A stretch of 64,000 bases of DNA, taken from the NCBI GenBank assembly GCA_036381195.1, contig DASVDH010000069.1:14575-78574 (forward strand). Direction: 5' to 3'. Under the pieces are notes generated by a model. That model did not search any database. It saw nothing but the letters and a program-made list of their open reading frames with translations, and was not told the origin of the DNA. Positions 45,821 to 53,531 of this stretch are shown piece after piece (positions within the stretch are counted from its first letter, which is position 1; each line of letters opens with the position of its first letter). The DNA is from RSA9 sp036381195. Its GTDB lineage: Bacteria > Gemmatimonadota > Gemmatimonadetes > Longimicrobiales > RSA9. Position numbers and translations under genes: made by a program.

Positions 45821-46501
45821 ATCCGTATCACCGCGCTCTCGCCGCTACCCGGGCGGCCCGGTCGGGTCGCCGTCAGCGTGGACGGCGTCACCCGCTGCAC
45901 CGCCGCCATCGAGGTCGTCGCGGCCGCGGGCCTGCACGTCGGCGACGCGGTCGAGGAGTCGGCGCTCGCACGGCTCGAGCGGGCCGATCTCGCGTGGCGA
46001 GTCCGTCAGGCCGCCTTCGATCTGCTCGCCTACAGGCCGCGGTCCCTCGAGGAGCTGCGGCGCCGCCTGCTGCGCAAGTCGTTCCCGGAGGACGCCGTGG
46101 ACGCCTGCCTGGCGGACCTCCGGGCCCGTGGCTGGCTCGATGACGAGGCGTTCGCCGCCGGATTCGTGCGCGACCGCATCCGCCGCAGGCCTCGCGGGCG
46201 CCGCGCCCTCGTCTTCGAGCTGCGCGCGCGCGGCGTGGCGCCGGAGCGGGCCGCGGGGGCCGTGGAGGAGGTCTTCCGCGAGGATGGCGTCTCCGAGCTG
46301 GACCTCGCCCGCGCGGCTGCGAAGGCCTGGCGCCGCAGGGCAGGGAAGGAAGCAGCCCGTGCCGGCGCGGCCTGCACGGCCTCGGCGGACGCCCGACGGC
46401 TGCGCGACCGCCGTCGTCTCCATGCCTACCTGATGCGCCGCGGGTTCAGCGCGGCGGTCGTCGGCGAAGTCGTCGCCGAGATCGCCCGGCGCAGCGATTG
46501 A
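45821..46501 (+). CDS. recX: Recombination regulator RecX
   Basis: The protein has RecX features: RITALSPLPGRPGRVAVSVDG at the N-terminus, then RQAAFDLLAYRPRSLEELRRRLLRKSF and LRARGWLDDEAFAAGFVRDRIRRRPRGRRAL. Tandem three-helix repeats follow. It modulates RecA filaments. No ATG, GTG or TTG occurs in frame between the tRNA-Sec gene and the conserved N-terminus. A perfect AGGAGG at 45808-45813 stands seven bases before ATC 45821, which I take as the probable start. CTG 45800 and the truncating GTG 45878 are alternatives. Confidence 0.85.
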   Translation: MRITALSPLPGRPGRVAVSVDGVTRCTAAIEVVAAAGLHVGDAVEESALARLERADLAWRVRQAAFDLLAYRPRSLEELRRRLLRKSFPEDAVDACLADLRARGWLDDEAFAAGFVRDRIRRRPRGRRALVFELRARGVAPERAAGAVEEVFREDGVSELDLARAAAKAWRRRAGKEAARAGAACTASADARRLRDRRRLHAYLMRRGFSAAVVGEVVAEIARRSD

Positions 46502-46526
46502 GTCTGCCGCGCAGGAGTCGGATCCT

Positions 46527-47543
46527 CTGAGCCATTCCGTCCGCGATCTGGGCACGGCTCCCGTTACCGTCCGGGACGCCCCAAGCGCCGCCGAGCGCCG
46601 CATCGGCGAGGCCGACCGCGTTGCGGTCATCCTGAACCCCGTGGCCGGCGGCGGCCGGGCGCGCCGGCTGCGCGCAGAGATCGAGCGCGAGCTCGCGGCG
46701 CGGCGCATCGCGTTCTCTCTGGAGCAAACCGAGGGGCCCGGCCACGCGCGGGAGCTCGCCCGCGCGGCCGCCATGCGCGATGCCACCATCGTCATCGCCG
46801 CCGGTGGCGACGGCACGGTGCACGAGGTCGTCAACGGCCTGCTCGGCGCGGCCGCGGAGCCGCTCCGTCTTCCCACGCTCGGCGTGCTGCCCATCGGCAC
46901 CGGCAATGACTTCGTCAAGGCGATCCACCCGCGATTCGCCCGCGCGCGGACGTATCGGGCGCTGGACACCGCGCTGGTCCGCCGTTTCGACGTCGGCCGC
47001 GCCGAGTGGGACGGCCAGGTCGAGTACTTCGTCAACGGCATGGGGACCGGGGTCGACGTGGAGGTCGTGCGGCGCATCGGGCGCCTGCCCCCTCTGCCCG
47101 GCGTGCTGCGGTACCTCATCGCGGCCGTCCAGGCGCTCCGCAGCTTCCGCCCGGTGCCGCTGCGGGTGTCCCTGGACGGGCACGGCCTCGAGCAGCGCAC
47201 GATGCTGTTCGCCGTCGGCAACGGCCCGTGTCAGGGTGGCGGCTTTTACCTGACCCCGCAGGCCGCGCCCGATGATGAGCGGTTCGATGTCTGCATCGTC
47301 GATGAGTTGAGCTACATGGAGATCGCCGCCGTGCTGCCTCGCGTGATGCGAGGCAGCCATGGCCGATCCCCGAAGGTGAAGATGGAACGAGCGCGCACGA
47401 TCGTGGTCGAGGGCCCCGCCGGGGCGCCCTTCTTCTTCCAGATGGACGGGGAGCTCCGCGAGGCCCGCGAGACCCCCGTCCGCGTGCAGCTCGCGCCGGC
47501 CGCGCTCCCGGTCCTCGCGCCGGCGGGAGGGGGACGGCCATGA
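46527..47543 (+). CDS. Diacylglycerol/lipid kinase family protein (YegS-like)
   Basis: The sequence is a DAGK catalytic domain: VAVILNPVAGGGRARRL, VIAAGGDGTVHEVVNGL and LGVLPIGTGNDFVKAI, then a beta-rich C-terminal domain. It probably phosphorylates a membrane lipid such as diacylglycerol or a sphingoid base. The only standard start codon, GTG 46641, falls inside the conserved NPVAGG motif. The frame is open upstream, and CTG 46527 follows AGGAG by ten bases, so that is the most likely start, giving 338 residues. It overlaps the next gene (ATGA). Confidence 0.85.
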   Translation: MSHSVRDLGTAPVTVRDAPSAAERRIGEADRVAVILNPVAGGGRARRLRAEIERELAARRIAFSLEQTEGPGHARELARAAAMRDATIVIAAGGDGTVHEVVNGLLGAAAEPLRLPTLGVLPIGTGNDFVKAIHPRFARARTYRALDTALVRRFDVGRAEWDGQVEYFVNGMGTGVDVEVVRRIGRLPPLPGVLRYLIAAVQALRSFRPVPLRVSLDGHGLEQRTMLFAVGNGPCQGGGFYLTPQAAPDDERFDVCIVDELSYMEIAAVLPRVMRGSHGRSPKVKMERARTIVVEGPAGAPFFFQMDGELREARETPVRVQLAPAALPVLAPAGGGRP

Positions 47544-48196
47544 CCCGCGCGCTTCAGCTCGTCGGGCCGCTCCTGCTGCTCCCCGCCTGCATCGCGCCGG
47601 CCGCGGCGCAGGTGCGCGCGGCGGCCGACAGCGTCTCCGCCGCCGCGCAGCCGCCCGCCGCGGACAGCACGCCGCCCGCCGACTCCGCCGGCTCGCCGCG
47701 CACCGTGAGCCCTCGCGGCGCCTTCATCCGTTCTCTCCTCGTGCCCGGCTGGGGGCAGGCCTACGCCGGGTCGTACCTGCGCGGCGGCGTCTATTTCGCC
47801 GCGCAGACCGGGAGCTGGTACATGCTCCTCAAGACGCTGGCACGCCTGGGCGAGGCACGCTCGGTCGAGCACCGGCGGGCCGCCATGGTGCGGCAGGAGC
47901 TGCTCGATCGAGCCCAGCAGGACACGGCATTGCAGCGGCGCTACAGCGATCCGGCCGCGCTGGAGGAGGACATCGCGGCAGATCCACGCGTGCTGAGCAT
48001 CCGGCGGCTGGTGAGTGCGCGCGAGGAGCAGCGCGAGGACTGGATCGCCCTGACCATCTTCTGGACGTTTGCCAGCGCCGCGGATGCGTACGTCAATGCC
48101 CACCTCGCCGACTTCCCGGCCGCGATCGCTGCCGAGCCCCGCCCGGACGGCGGGTTCGAGCTCCGGGTGAGCGTTCCTGCCGGAGGCCGACCTTGA
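47540..48196 (+). CDS. DUF5683-like membrane protein
   Basis: A 218-residue protein with a signal sequence (LLLLPACIAPAAAQ) and an Ala/Pro/Ser/Asp-rich stretch. The segment AFIRSLLVPGWGQAYAGSYLRGGVYFAAQTG near residue 60 is the DUF5683 signature (P-G-x-GQ-Y-G). A second hydrophobic segment is IALTIFWTFASAADAYV. Function unknown, possibly an outer- or inner-membrane accessory. It overlaps both neighbours by four bases. Confidence 0.7.
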   Translation: MTRALQLVGPLLLLPACIAPAAAQVRAAADSVSAAAQPPAADSTPPADSAGSPRTVSPRGAFIRSLLVPGWGQAYAGSYLRGGVYFAAQTGSWYMLLKTLARLGEARSVEHRRAAMVRQELLDRAQQDTALQRRYSDPAALEEDIAADPRVLSIRRLVSAREEQREDWIALTIFWTFASAADAYVNAHLADFPAAIAAEPRPDGGFELRVSVPAGGRP

Positions 48197-49023
48197 GAGA
48201 GCACGTGGGGCGGCCGATCGGGGTCTTCGACTCGGGCGTGGGCGGCCTGACCGTCGTGCGCGAGCTCTGGCGCCGCCTGCCGGGCGAGTCCGTGATCTAC
48301 TTCGGCGACACGGCGCGCGTGCCCTACGGCTCCAAGTCGCCGGCCACCGTATGCCGCTACGCCTCCGAGGCCGCCCGCTTTCTCCTGTCCCGCGGCGTGA
48401 AGATGGTCATCGTGGCGTGCAACACTGCAACCGCCCACGCCGTCGAGAGGCTGAAGGCCGAGCTCGGCGTGCCGGTCATCGGCGTCATCGAGCCGGGCGC
48501 GCGCGCGGCCGTGCGCGCCACCCGCAGCGGCCGCATCGCCGTGCTCGGGACCGCAGGCACGATCGCGTCCCGCGCCTACGAGCGCGAGCTCCAGCGGCTC
48601 CGCCCGTCCGCGGCCGTTCTCGGCCAGGCCTGCCCATTGTTCGTGCCGCTCGTCGAGGAGGGCTGGGCGGATCACGCGGCCACGCGCCTCATCGCCCGGG
48701 AGTACCTCGAGCCGGTCCGGCGCTTCGGCGCTGACGTCGTGATCCTCGGCTGCACGCACTACCCGCTCCTGCGCCCGATCATCGCGGAGTGCCTCGGCGA
48801 CGACGTCATACTCGTGGATTCCGCGGCGGAAACGGCGATGGATGCGGAGCGCGTCCTGGCGGATGCCCGGCTCCTGGAGGCGCAGCCCGCCCCGCGGCCT
48901 CGGCACCGCTTCTTCGTCAGCGATTCGCCCGAGCGCTTCCTCGAGGTGGCGCGCAGCTTCGTCGGAGACCTCGGCGGGGAAGTCGGGCTTGTGAACGTGG
49001 ACGGCTACGACCGCGCCGCGTGA
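48193..49023 (+). CDS. murI: Glutamate racemase
   Basis: TTG 48193 overlaps the upstream stop (TTGA) and gives 276 residues. Motifs IGVFDSGVGGLTVVRELW, YFGDTARVPYG, VACNTATA and LGCTHYPLL contain the two catalytic cysteines. It makes D-glutamate for peptidoglycan. It converges with lpxH across 54 bases. Confidence 0.95.
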   Translation: MREHVGRPIGVFDSGVGGLTVVRELWRRLPGESVIYFGDTARVPYGSKSPATVCRYASEAARFLLSRGVKMVIVACNTATAHAVERLKAELGVPVIGVIEPGARAAVRATRSGRIAVLGTAGTIASRAYERELQRLRPSAAVLGQACPLFVPLVEEGWADHAATRLIAREYLEPVRRFGADVVILGCTHYPLLRPIIAECLGDDVILVDSAAETAMDAERVLADARLLEAQPAPRPRHRFFVSDSPERFLEVARSFVGDLGGEVGLVNVDGYDRAA

Positions 49024-49077
49024 TGCGGCCGGCGTCGCAGCGCCGCAGACCCGCCCTCGTCGCCCGCCGGATCCCGC

Positions 49078-49824
49078 CTACGATCGCGCCGCGCCATGCG
49101 GCCAGCGCCGCAGCTCGGGCGTGCCCGCCGCGTCCACGGTGATGTAGGTGTCGTGGTGGATCCAGTCCCCCGGGTTCAGGTAGAAACGGCCGGGCTCGAG
49201 CTCCCGGATCGCGGGGAGGTGCGCGTGGCCGCAGACCACCCAACCCAGTGATGGGTCGGCCTCGAGCTGGCCAGCCGCCCACGTCTCGAGGAAGCGGGCT
49301 CGCCCGCGCGATGCCGCGTCTTCCTCATCGCGGCCCTCCGTCCGCGACACCGCCCGCGCGAGCCGGATCCCCAGCTCCGGGTGCAGCGCCCGGAACGCCA
49401 GCACCGCCGCCCGGCTCCGCAGCACGCGCTTCAGGACGCGATAGCCCAGGTCTCCGCTGCCCAGGCCGTCGCCGTGGGCCACCAGGGCGGGCTTGCCGGC
49501 CAGCTCCAGCCGCACGGATCCCGTGTGGTAGCGGATCCCCACTTCTTCCCGCAGGAAGCGCCCACCCCATGCATCGTGGTTCCCGCCGACCATCGTGACC
49601 GGGATCCCCGCGTCCACCAGGTCGGCCAGTGCGCCCAGCACCCTGAAGTGCTTGCCCGGGATCACCGCCCCGTACTCGAACCAGAAGTCGAACAGGTCTC
49701 CCGCCAGCAGCAGGTCGGAGCCGTGCTCCCCGACGTGCCGCAGGAATGCCACGAACGCGTGCTCCGTGCTGTCCGGCACGGCGCCCAGGTGCACGTCCGA
49801 TGCGATGAAGTGCAATCTGTCCAT
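49078..49824 (-). CDS. lpxH: UDP-2,3-diacylglucosamine hydrolase-like metallophosphoesterase
   Basis: ATG 49824 gives 248 residues. Metallophosphoesterase motifs in order: SDVHLGAVP, LAGDLFDFWFEYG, VGGNHDAWGG, VAHGDGLG and CGHAHLPAI. The DLFDFW form is typical of LpxH, which cleaves UDP-diacylglucosamine to lipid X in lipid A synthesis at the inner membrane. A related membrane-surface phosphoesterase is the alternative. The -10 box lies eight bases before the ATG, so the mRNA may have almost no leader. The frame stays open far upstream, but only from this ATG does it show the family. Confidence 0.87.
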   Translation of the reverse strand: MDRLHFIASDVHLGAVPDSTEHAFVAFLRHVGEHGSDLLLAGDLFDFWFEYGAVIPGKHFRVLGALADLVDAGIPVTMVGGNHDAWGGRFLREEVGIRYHTGSVRLELAGKPALVAHGDGLGSGDLGYRVLKRVLRSRAAVLAFRALHPELGIRLARAVSRTEGRDEEDAASRGRARFLETWAAGQLEADPSLGWVVCGHAHLPAIRELEPGRFYLNPGDWIHHDTYITVDAAGTPELRRWPHGAARS

Positions 49825-49832
49825 GGCGCGCC

Positions 49833-49862
49833 AAGCTAGGACGCGGTGCCACCGCCTCACAA
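49833..49862 (-). promoter_or_regulatory. Promoter of lpxH
   Basis: On the minus strand, TTGTGA (49862-49857), 18 bases, TAGCTT (49838-49833), ending eight bases before the ATG. It is back-to-back with the microcompartment promoter, with five bases between the two -35 boxes. Confidence 0.65.
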
Positions 49863-49867
49863 GGCCG

Positions 49868-49897
49868 TTGACGCCCCGTGCTCCCGCGCCGTACAAT
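49868..49897 (+). promoter_or_regulatory. Promoter of the microcompartment operon
   Basis: TTGACG (49868-49873), 18 bases, TACAAT (49892-49897). It is the only consensus promoter seen upstream of the shell gene at 49966, leaving a leader of about 60 bases that ends in GGAGGAG. No operator palindrome or adjacent regulator gene is visible. Confidence 0.7.
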
Positions 49898-49965
49898 GGG
49901 GCCGCACGAATCCGCAACTCGCTCGTTTCCCTCGGACGCAGCCCAACGTTCCTCGCGGAGGAGCC

Positions 49966-50250
49966 ATGCCCCTCGATGCCCTCGGGATGGTGGAGACCAA
50001 GGGCCTGGTCGGAGCCATCGAAGCCGCCGACGCCATGGTCAAGGCCGCCAACGTCAGACTCATCGGCAAGGAGAAGATCGGCGGCGGCTACGTCACGGTG
50101 ATGGTTCGTGGCGACGTGGGTGCGGTCAAGGCCGCGACCGACGCGGGCGCCGCAGCGGCCGAGCGCGTCGGCGAGCTGGTTTCCGTCCACGTGATCCCGC
50201 GGCCCCACGCAGACGTCGAGATGATCCTGCCGCAACGGCCCGAGGAGTGA
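49966..50250 (+). CDS. Bacterial microcompartment hexameric shell protein (BMC-H)
   Basis: ATG 49966, with GCGGAGGAG upstream, gives 94 residues: a single BMC domain like PduA, EutM or CcmK. ALGMVETKGLVGAIEAADAMVKAANV is the first half, and EKIGGGYVTVMVRGDVGAVKAA contains the pore loop KIGGG. VHVIPRPHADVE closes the fold. Six copies should form a flat hexagonal tile of a protein shell with a small central pore. It heads a five-gene operon; the next shell gene is six bases downstream. Confidence 0.95.
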   Translation: MPLDALGMVETKGLVGAIEAADAMVKAANVRLIGKEKIGGGYVTVMVRGDVGAVKAATDAGAAAAERVGELVSVHVIPRPHADVEMILPQRPEE

Positions 50251-50256
50251 ACGCCG

Positions 50257-50859
50257 ATGGCGGCAGGCGCGGGTAGCGGGGCCGCCGCCGGAACGCACGG
50301 GCGCGGCGCGCCATCCGCGGTGCCGTCCGGGGACGCGTTGGGCATGGTCGAGACCCGCGGCCTGGTCGGCGCCCTGGAAGCGGCGGATGCCGGCGTCAAG
50401 GCGGCCGACGTGCGCCTCCTCGGCCGCGAGTACGCGGATGCCGGGCTCGTCACGGTGTACTTCGCCGGCGCGGTCGCCGCCGTGAGCGCGGCCGTGGACG
50501 CCGGGGCCGCCGCAGCGCAGCGCGTGGGCGGGCTCGTCGCCATGCACGTGATCCCGCGGCCGCACCCGGACACGGGGCTCGCGCTCGACCCCGGCGGCCC
50601 GGCGGGCGCGTCCCCCGCGCCTCGCGCGGGCGCGGGGCCACGCGGCGGCCGCAGCCGGGGCGCCACGCCTCCGCGCCGCGCCGCACCCGGCCCCGACCCC
50701 GTCGTGCTCCCGCCGCGCGCGGAGCTGGAGACGATGCGCGTCGTGGAGCTCCGCCGCCGCGCGCGCGGCCTGCCGGGCTTCCCGCTCCAGGGCCGCGCCG
50801 TCTCTCGTGCCGGCCGCGATGAGCTCCTGCGCGCGTTCGACGCCTACCGCGGCGGCTGA
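50257..50859 (+). CDS. BMC-H shell protein with Rho-N/SAP-like C-terminal domain
   Basis: A 200-residue protein. Residues about 26-110 form a BMC domain (ALGMVETRGLVGALEAADAG, VHVIPRPHPD). At the pore position the KIGGG of the first shell protein is replaced by YADAG, placing an acidic residue beside the pore. A Gly/Pro/Arg-rich linker (about 115-150) leads to a final 45 residues (LETMRVVELRRRARGLPGF, then GRDELLRAFDAY) resembling Rho N-terminal or SAP-like helix-extended-loop-helix motifs, which often bind nucleic acid. EutK and PduK also carry C-terminal extensions, but of other types. Whether the tail faces the lumen or cytosol is unknown. Confidence 0.88.
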   Translation: MAAGAGSGAAAGTHGRGAPSAVPSGDALGMVETRGLVGALEAADAGVKAADVRLLGREYADAGLVTVYFAGAVAAVSAAVDAGAAAAQRVGGLVAMHVIPRPHPDTGLALDPGGPAGASPAPRAGAGPRGGRSRGATPPRRAAPGPDPVVLPPRAELETMRVVELRRRARGLPGFPLQGRAVSRAGRDELLRAFDAYRGG

Positions 50860-50889
50860 GCCGCCCATCCACTTCCGCGGGGCCCGCCC

Positions 50890-52521
50890 ATGGCCACAGA
50901 CCTCGACAGGGATCTGGCTTCCATCCAGGAGGCGCGCCGCCTCCTCGAAGCCGCCAGCCGGGCTCAGGCCGCCTGGGCGCTCTCCACCCAGGAGGATGCG
51001 GACCGCGTCTGCGAGGCCATGGCCCGCGCCGCCGCCGCCAACGCCGAGCACCTCGCGCGCCTGGCCCGCGACGAGACCGGCATGGGCCGCTACGAGGACA
51101 AGGTCCTCAAGAACCGTTTCGCCGCGGAAGACGTCTGGCGCGCGTATCGCCCGCTCCGCACGCGCGGCATCCTCCGCGTCTTCCCCGATGCCCGCGTCAA
51201 GGAGCTCGCCATCCCCATGGGGGTCGTCGCCGCGCTCACGCCGTCCACCAATCCCACGTCCACGGCGATCTACAAGGCGATCATCGCGGTCAAGGCGGGC
51301 AACGCCATCGTCTTCTCTCCGCACCCGCGCGCGACCGAGTGCGTCGTCGAGACCGTCCGCATCCTCTCCGAGGCCGCCCGTTCGGCGGGGGCTCCGCCGG
51401 GCCTGATCGGCTGCATGCGGACCGTGACGCTCGAGGGCACGCAGGAGCTGATGCGCCACGCCCTCACCGCTGTCATCCTCGCCACCGGCGGCTCCGCCCT
51501 CGTCCGCGCCGCCTACAGCGCCGGCAAGCCGGCCTTCGGCGTCGGGCCCGGCAACGTGCCGGCGATCATCGAGCGCACCGCGGACGTCGAGAAGGCCGTC
51601 GCCGACATCGTCACGGGGAAGTCGTTCGACAACGGCCTGCTGTGCTCGGCCGAGAACTCGATCATCTGCGACGCGCCGCTCGAGCATGCCGTCCTCGCGC
51701 GGCTGCCCGAAAACCGCGCGTACGTCTGCAGTGCCGAGGAGAAGCGGCGGCTCGAGCGCACACTCGCGCCCGGCGGCCGACTCGACACGTCGCTCGCCGG
51801 CCAGGATGCGCCGCTGATCGCTCGGCGCGCGGGGTTCGAGGTGCCGCCGGACACGCGCGTGCTCGTCGTCCGCCTCGAGCGCGTCGGGCGCGACGTCGAG
51901 CCGCTCAGCATCGAGAAGCTGAGCCCCGTGCTCGGCTTCTACGTCGAGGACGGCTGGCGCGCGTGCTGCGAGCGCGCGATCCAGATCCTCGAGCTCGGCG
52001 GGCTCGGCCACTCGCTCGTCATCCACTCGATGGACGAGGCCGTGATCGAGGCGTTCTTCCGTGAGAAGCCAGCCTTCCGCATCCTCGTCAACACCGTCGC
52101 GGCCATGGGGGCGACGGGCTACACCACCGGCCTCGCGCCCGCGATGACGCTCGGCCCCGGGGCGCCGGGCGGCTCGATCACGTCGGACAACGTGACCCCG
52201 CTGCACCTCATCAACATCAAGCGGCTCGCCTACGAGGTCCGCAGCATGACTCGCCCCGCACCTTCGCCTGCGCCTGGCCTGCTCGCGGAGGGCGACGTCG
52301 CCGCGCCGGCCTCCGGGCGCGACGCCGGCTCTCCCGCCGTGGTCCGGCCGCCCGCTCCGGCCGACCTGCCCGGCGCGCATTGCGCCGTTCCGGCGGCTGC
52401 GCGGTGCGACCGCGACTCCACGGAGGCGGACGCGCGGCACGCCGGCGCGCGGCCCATCACTGCGGCCGACGTGGAGCGCATCGTCGCGGATTTCCTCCGG
52501 CAGCACCGTGCTGGACGATGA
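50890..52521 (+). CDS. CoA-acylating aldehyde dehydrogenase of a microcompartment
   Basis: A 543-residue PduP/EutE-type enzyme that turns an aldehyde, CoA and NAD+ into acyl-CoA and NADH. The catalytic cysteine is Cys252 in NGLLCSAENS; other motifs are PMGVVAALTPSTNPTSTAIYK, FSPHPRA and FGVGPGNVPAIIE. After the catalytic domain (to about residue 455) comes an Ala/Pro-rich linker and a final amphipathic helix ITAADVERIVADFLRQH, the form of an encapsulation peptide, here at the C-terminus. PduP carries its peptide at the N-terminus. Aldehyde chain length cannot be told. The stop overlaps the next gene. Confidence 0.93.
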   Translation: MATDLDRDLASIQEARRLLEAASRAQAAWALSTQEDADRVCEAMARAAAANAEHLARLARDETGMGRYEDKVLKNRFAAEDVWRAYRPLRTRGILRVFPDARVKELAIPMGVVAALTPSTNPTSTAIYKAIIAVKAGNAIVFSPHPRATECVVETVRILSEAARSAGAPPGLIGCMRTVTLEGTQELMRHALTAVILATGGSALVRAAYSAGKPAFGVGPGNVPAIIERTADVEKAVADIVTGKSFDNGLLCSAENSIICDAPLEHAVLARLPENRAYVCSAEEKRRLERTLAPGGRLDTSLAGQDAPLIARRAGFEVPPDTRVLVVRLERVGRDVEPLSIEKLSPVLGFYVEDGWRACCERAIQILELGGLGHSLVIHSMDEAVIEAFFREKPAFRILVNTVAAMGATGYTTGLAPAMTLGPGAPGGSITSDNVTPLHLINIKRLAYEVRSMTRPAPSPAPGLLAEGDVAAPASGRDAGSPAVVRPPAPADLPGAHCAVPAAARCDRDSTEADARHAGARPITAADVERIVADFLRQHRAGR

Positions 52522-53531
52522 TGGACGAACGGGACCTCGACCGCCTCGCGGACCTCATCGCCCGGGAGATCCTGCGCAGCCAGGATGCGGGGCCGGCGCC
52601 CGCGCGCCCGTACGGCTACACGGAGCGCGAACGCGTACCGGCCCCCGTCTGGAACGAGCCGGTGCAGGGCGTGGCGCCTCCGCCGGATGCGGTCATCGCC
52701 GCGCGCGCCGCCGCCTCCCGCCGCGGCCTCGGCGCTGCCGCGCCCGGCGCGACCCGCCGCGCCCGCCCGGCCGCCCTGGATTCTCGCGCCAGGGAGATCC
52801 CCATCGGCGTCGCGCCGAGATACGCCCTGCTCACGGATGAGGACTGGCGCGCGCTCTTCGGCTCCGAGACGCCCGCGCTGCTCCGCGAGCTGCGGCAGCC
52901 CGGGCAGGTGGCCTGGCGGCAGACGGTCCGCCTGCTCGGGCCGCGCGGAGAGCTCGACCGCATCCGCGTGCTCGGGCCGTTCCGCCAGCGCAGCCGCGTC
53001 GCCATCTCCCTGACGGACGCGCGCCGCCTCGGAATCGATGCGCCCGTGCGGCTGCCCGGCGACTTCAGGGACGCGCCGTCGGCAACGCTCGTGGGGCCCG
53101 CCGGCAGCCGGCCTGTCCCGGTGGTGATCGCGGCCGCGCACCTCCACCTTTCGCCGGAGCGCGCGGCCCAGCTCGGCCTCCGCGATGGGGATCGCGTCGC
53201 CGTGCGCTGCGGCGGCGCCGGCCGCGCCATCACGCTCCACGATGTGCCTATCTACGTCGGCGCAGAGCACCGCCCGGAGCTGCACCTGGATGCGGACGAG
53301 GCCAACGCCGCTGCCGTTCGCGACGGCGACCCGGCCATGCTCGTGGACCTGCCCGGCGCGGCCGGCCACGGCCGCACCGCCACGCGCGGCCGCCGGCCGC
53401 TCGTCACCGAACGCGATGTCGCCGCGTTCGCCGCGCGGGGCGAGATCCTGTCGCGTCATTCTCCCTACCTGATCACCCCCGCCGCCCGCGACCGGGCGCG
53501 CGACCTCGGAATCTGGCGAGAGTCTCCGTGA
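52518..53531 (+). CDS. PduL-like phosphotransacylase with degenerate first metal site
   Basis: ATG 52518 (or 52521) gives 337 residues. An N-terminal amphipathic helix ERDLDRLADLIAREIL looks like an encapsulation peptide, followed by a Pro/Ala/Arg-rich linker. Two PduL half-domains follow: IPIGVAPRYALLTDEDWRAL with GPFRQRSRVAIS, then IAAAHLHLSPERA (His208, His210) with ELHLDADEANAA. In canonical PduL the first motif is SNRHVHLS and the later one QVEIS. Here both histidines and the glutamate are replaced (Tyr, Leu, Ala), so one of two zinc sites seems lost; the HxH and His of the other site are kept. About 65 extra residues at the C-terminus (LVTERDVAAFAARGEIL, TPAARDRARDLGI) are unassigned. 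Normal PduL makes acyl-phosphate from acyl-CoA. Confidence 0.85.
   Translation: MMDERDLDRLADLIAREILRSQDAGPAPARPYGYTERERVPAPVWNEPVQGVAPPPDAVIAARAAASRRGLGAAAPGATRRARPAALDSRAREIPIGVAPRYALLTDEDWRALFGSETPALLRELRQPGQVAWRQTVRLLGPRGELDRIRVLGPFRQRSRVAISLTDARRLGIDAPVRLPGDFRDAPSATLVGPAGSRPVPVVIAAAHLHLSPERAAQLGLRDGDRVAVRCGGAGRAITLHDVPIYVGAEHRPELHLDADEANAAAVRDGDPAMLVDLPGAAGHGRTATRGRRPLVTERDVAAFAARGEILSRHSPYLITPAARDRARDLGIWRESP

Noticed and set aside
49825..52506. Long minus-strand open frame continuing upstream of lpxH across the microcompartment genes
   Set aside because: It is the antisense image of GC-rich plus-strand genes, rich in Arg, Gly and Ala; only the part from ATG 49824 shows a protein family.
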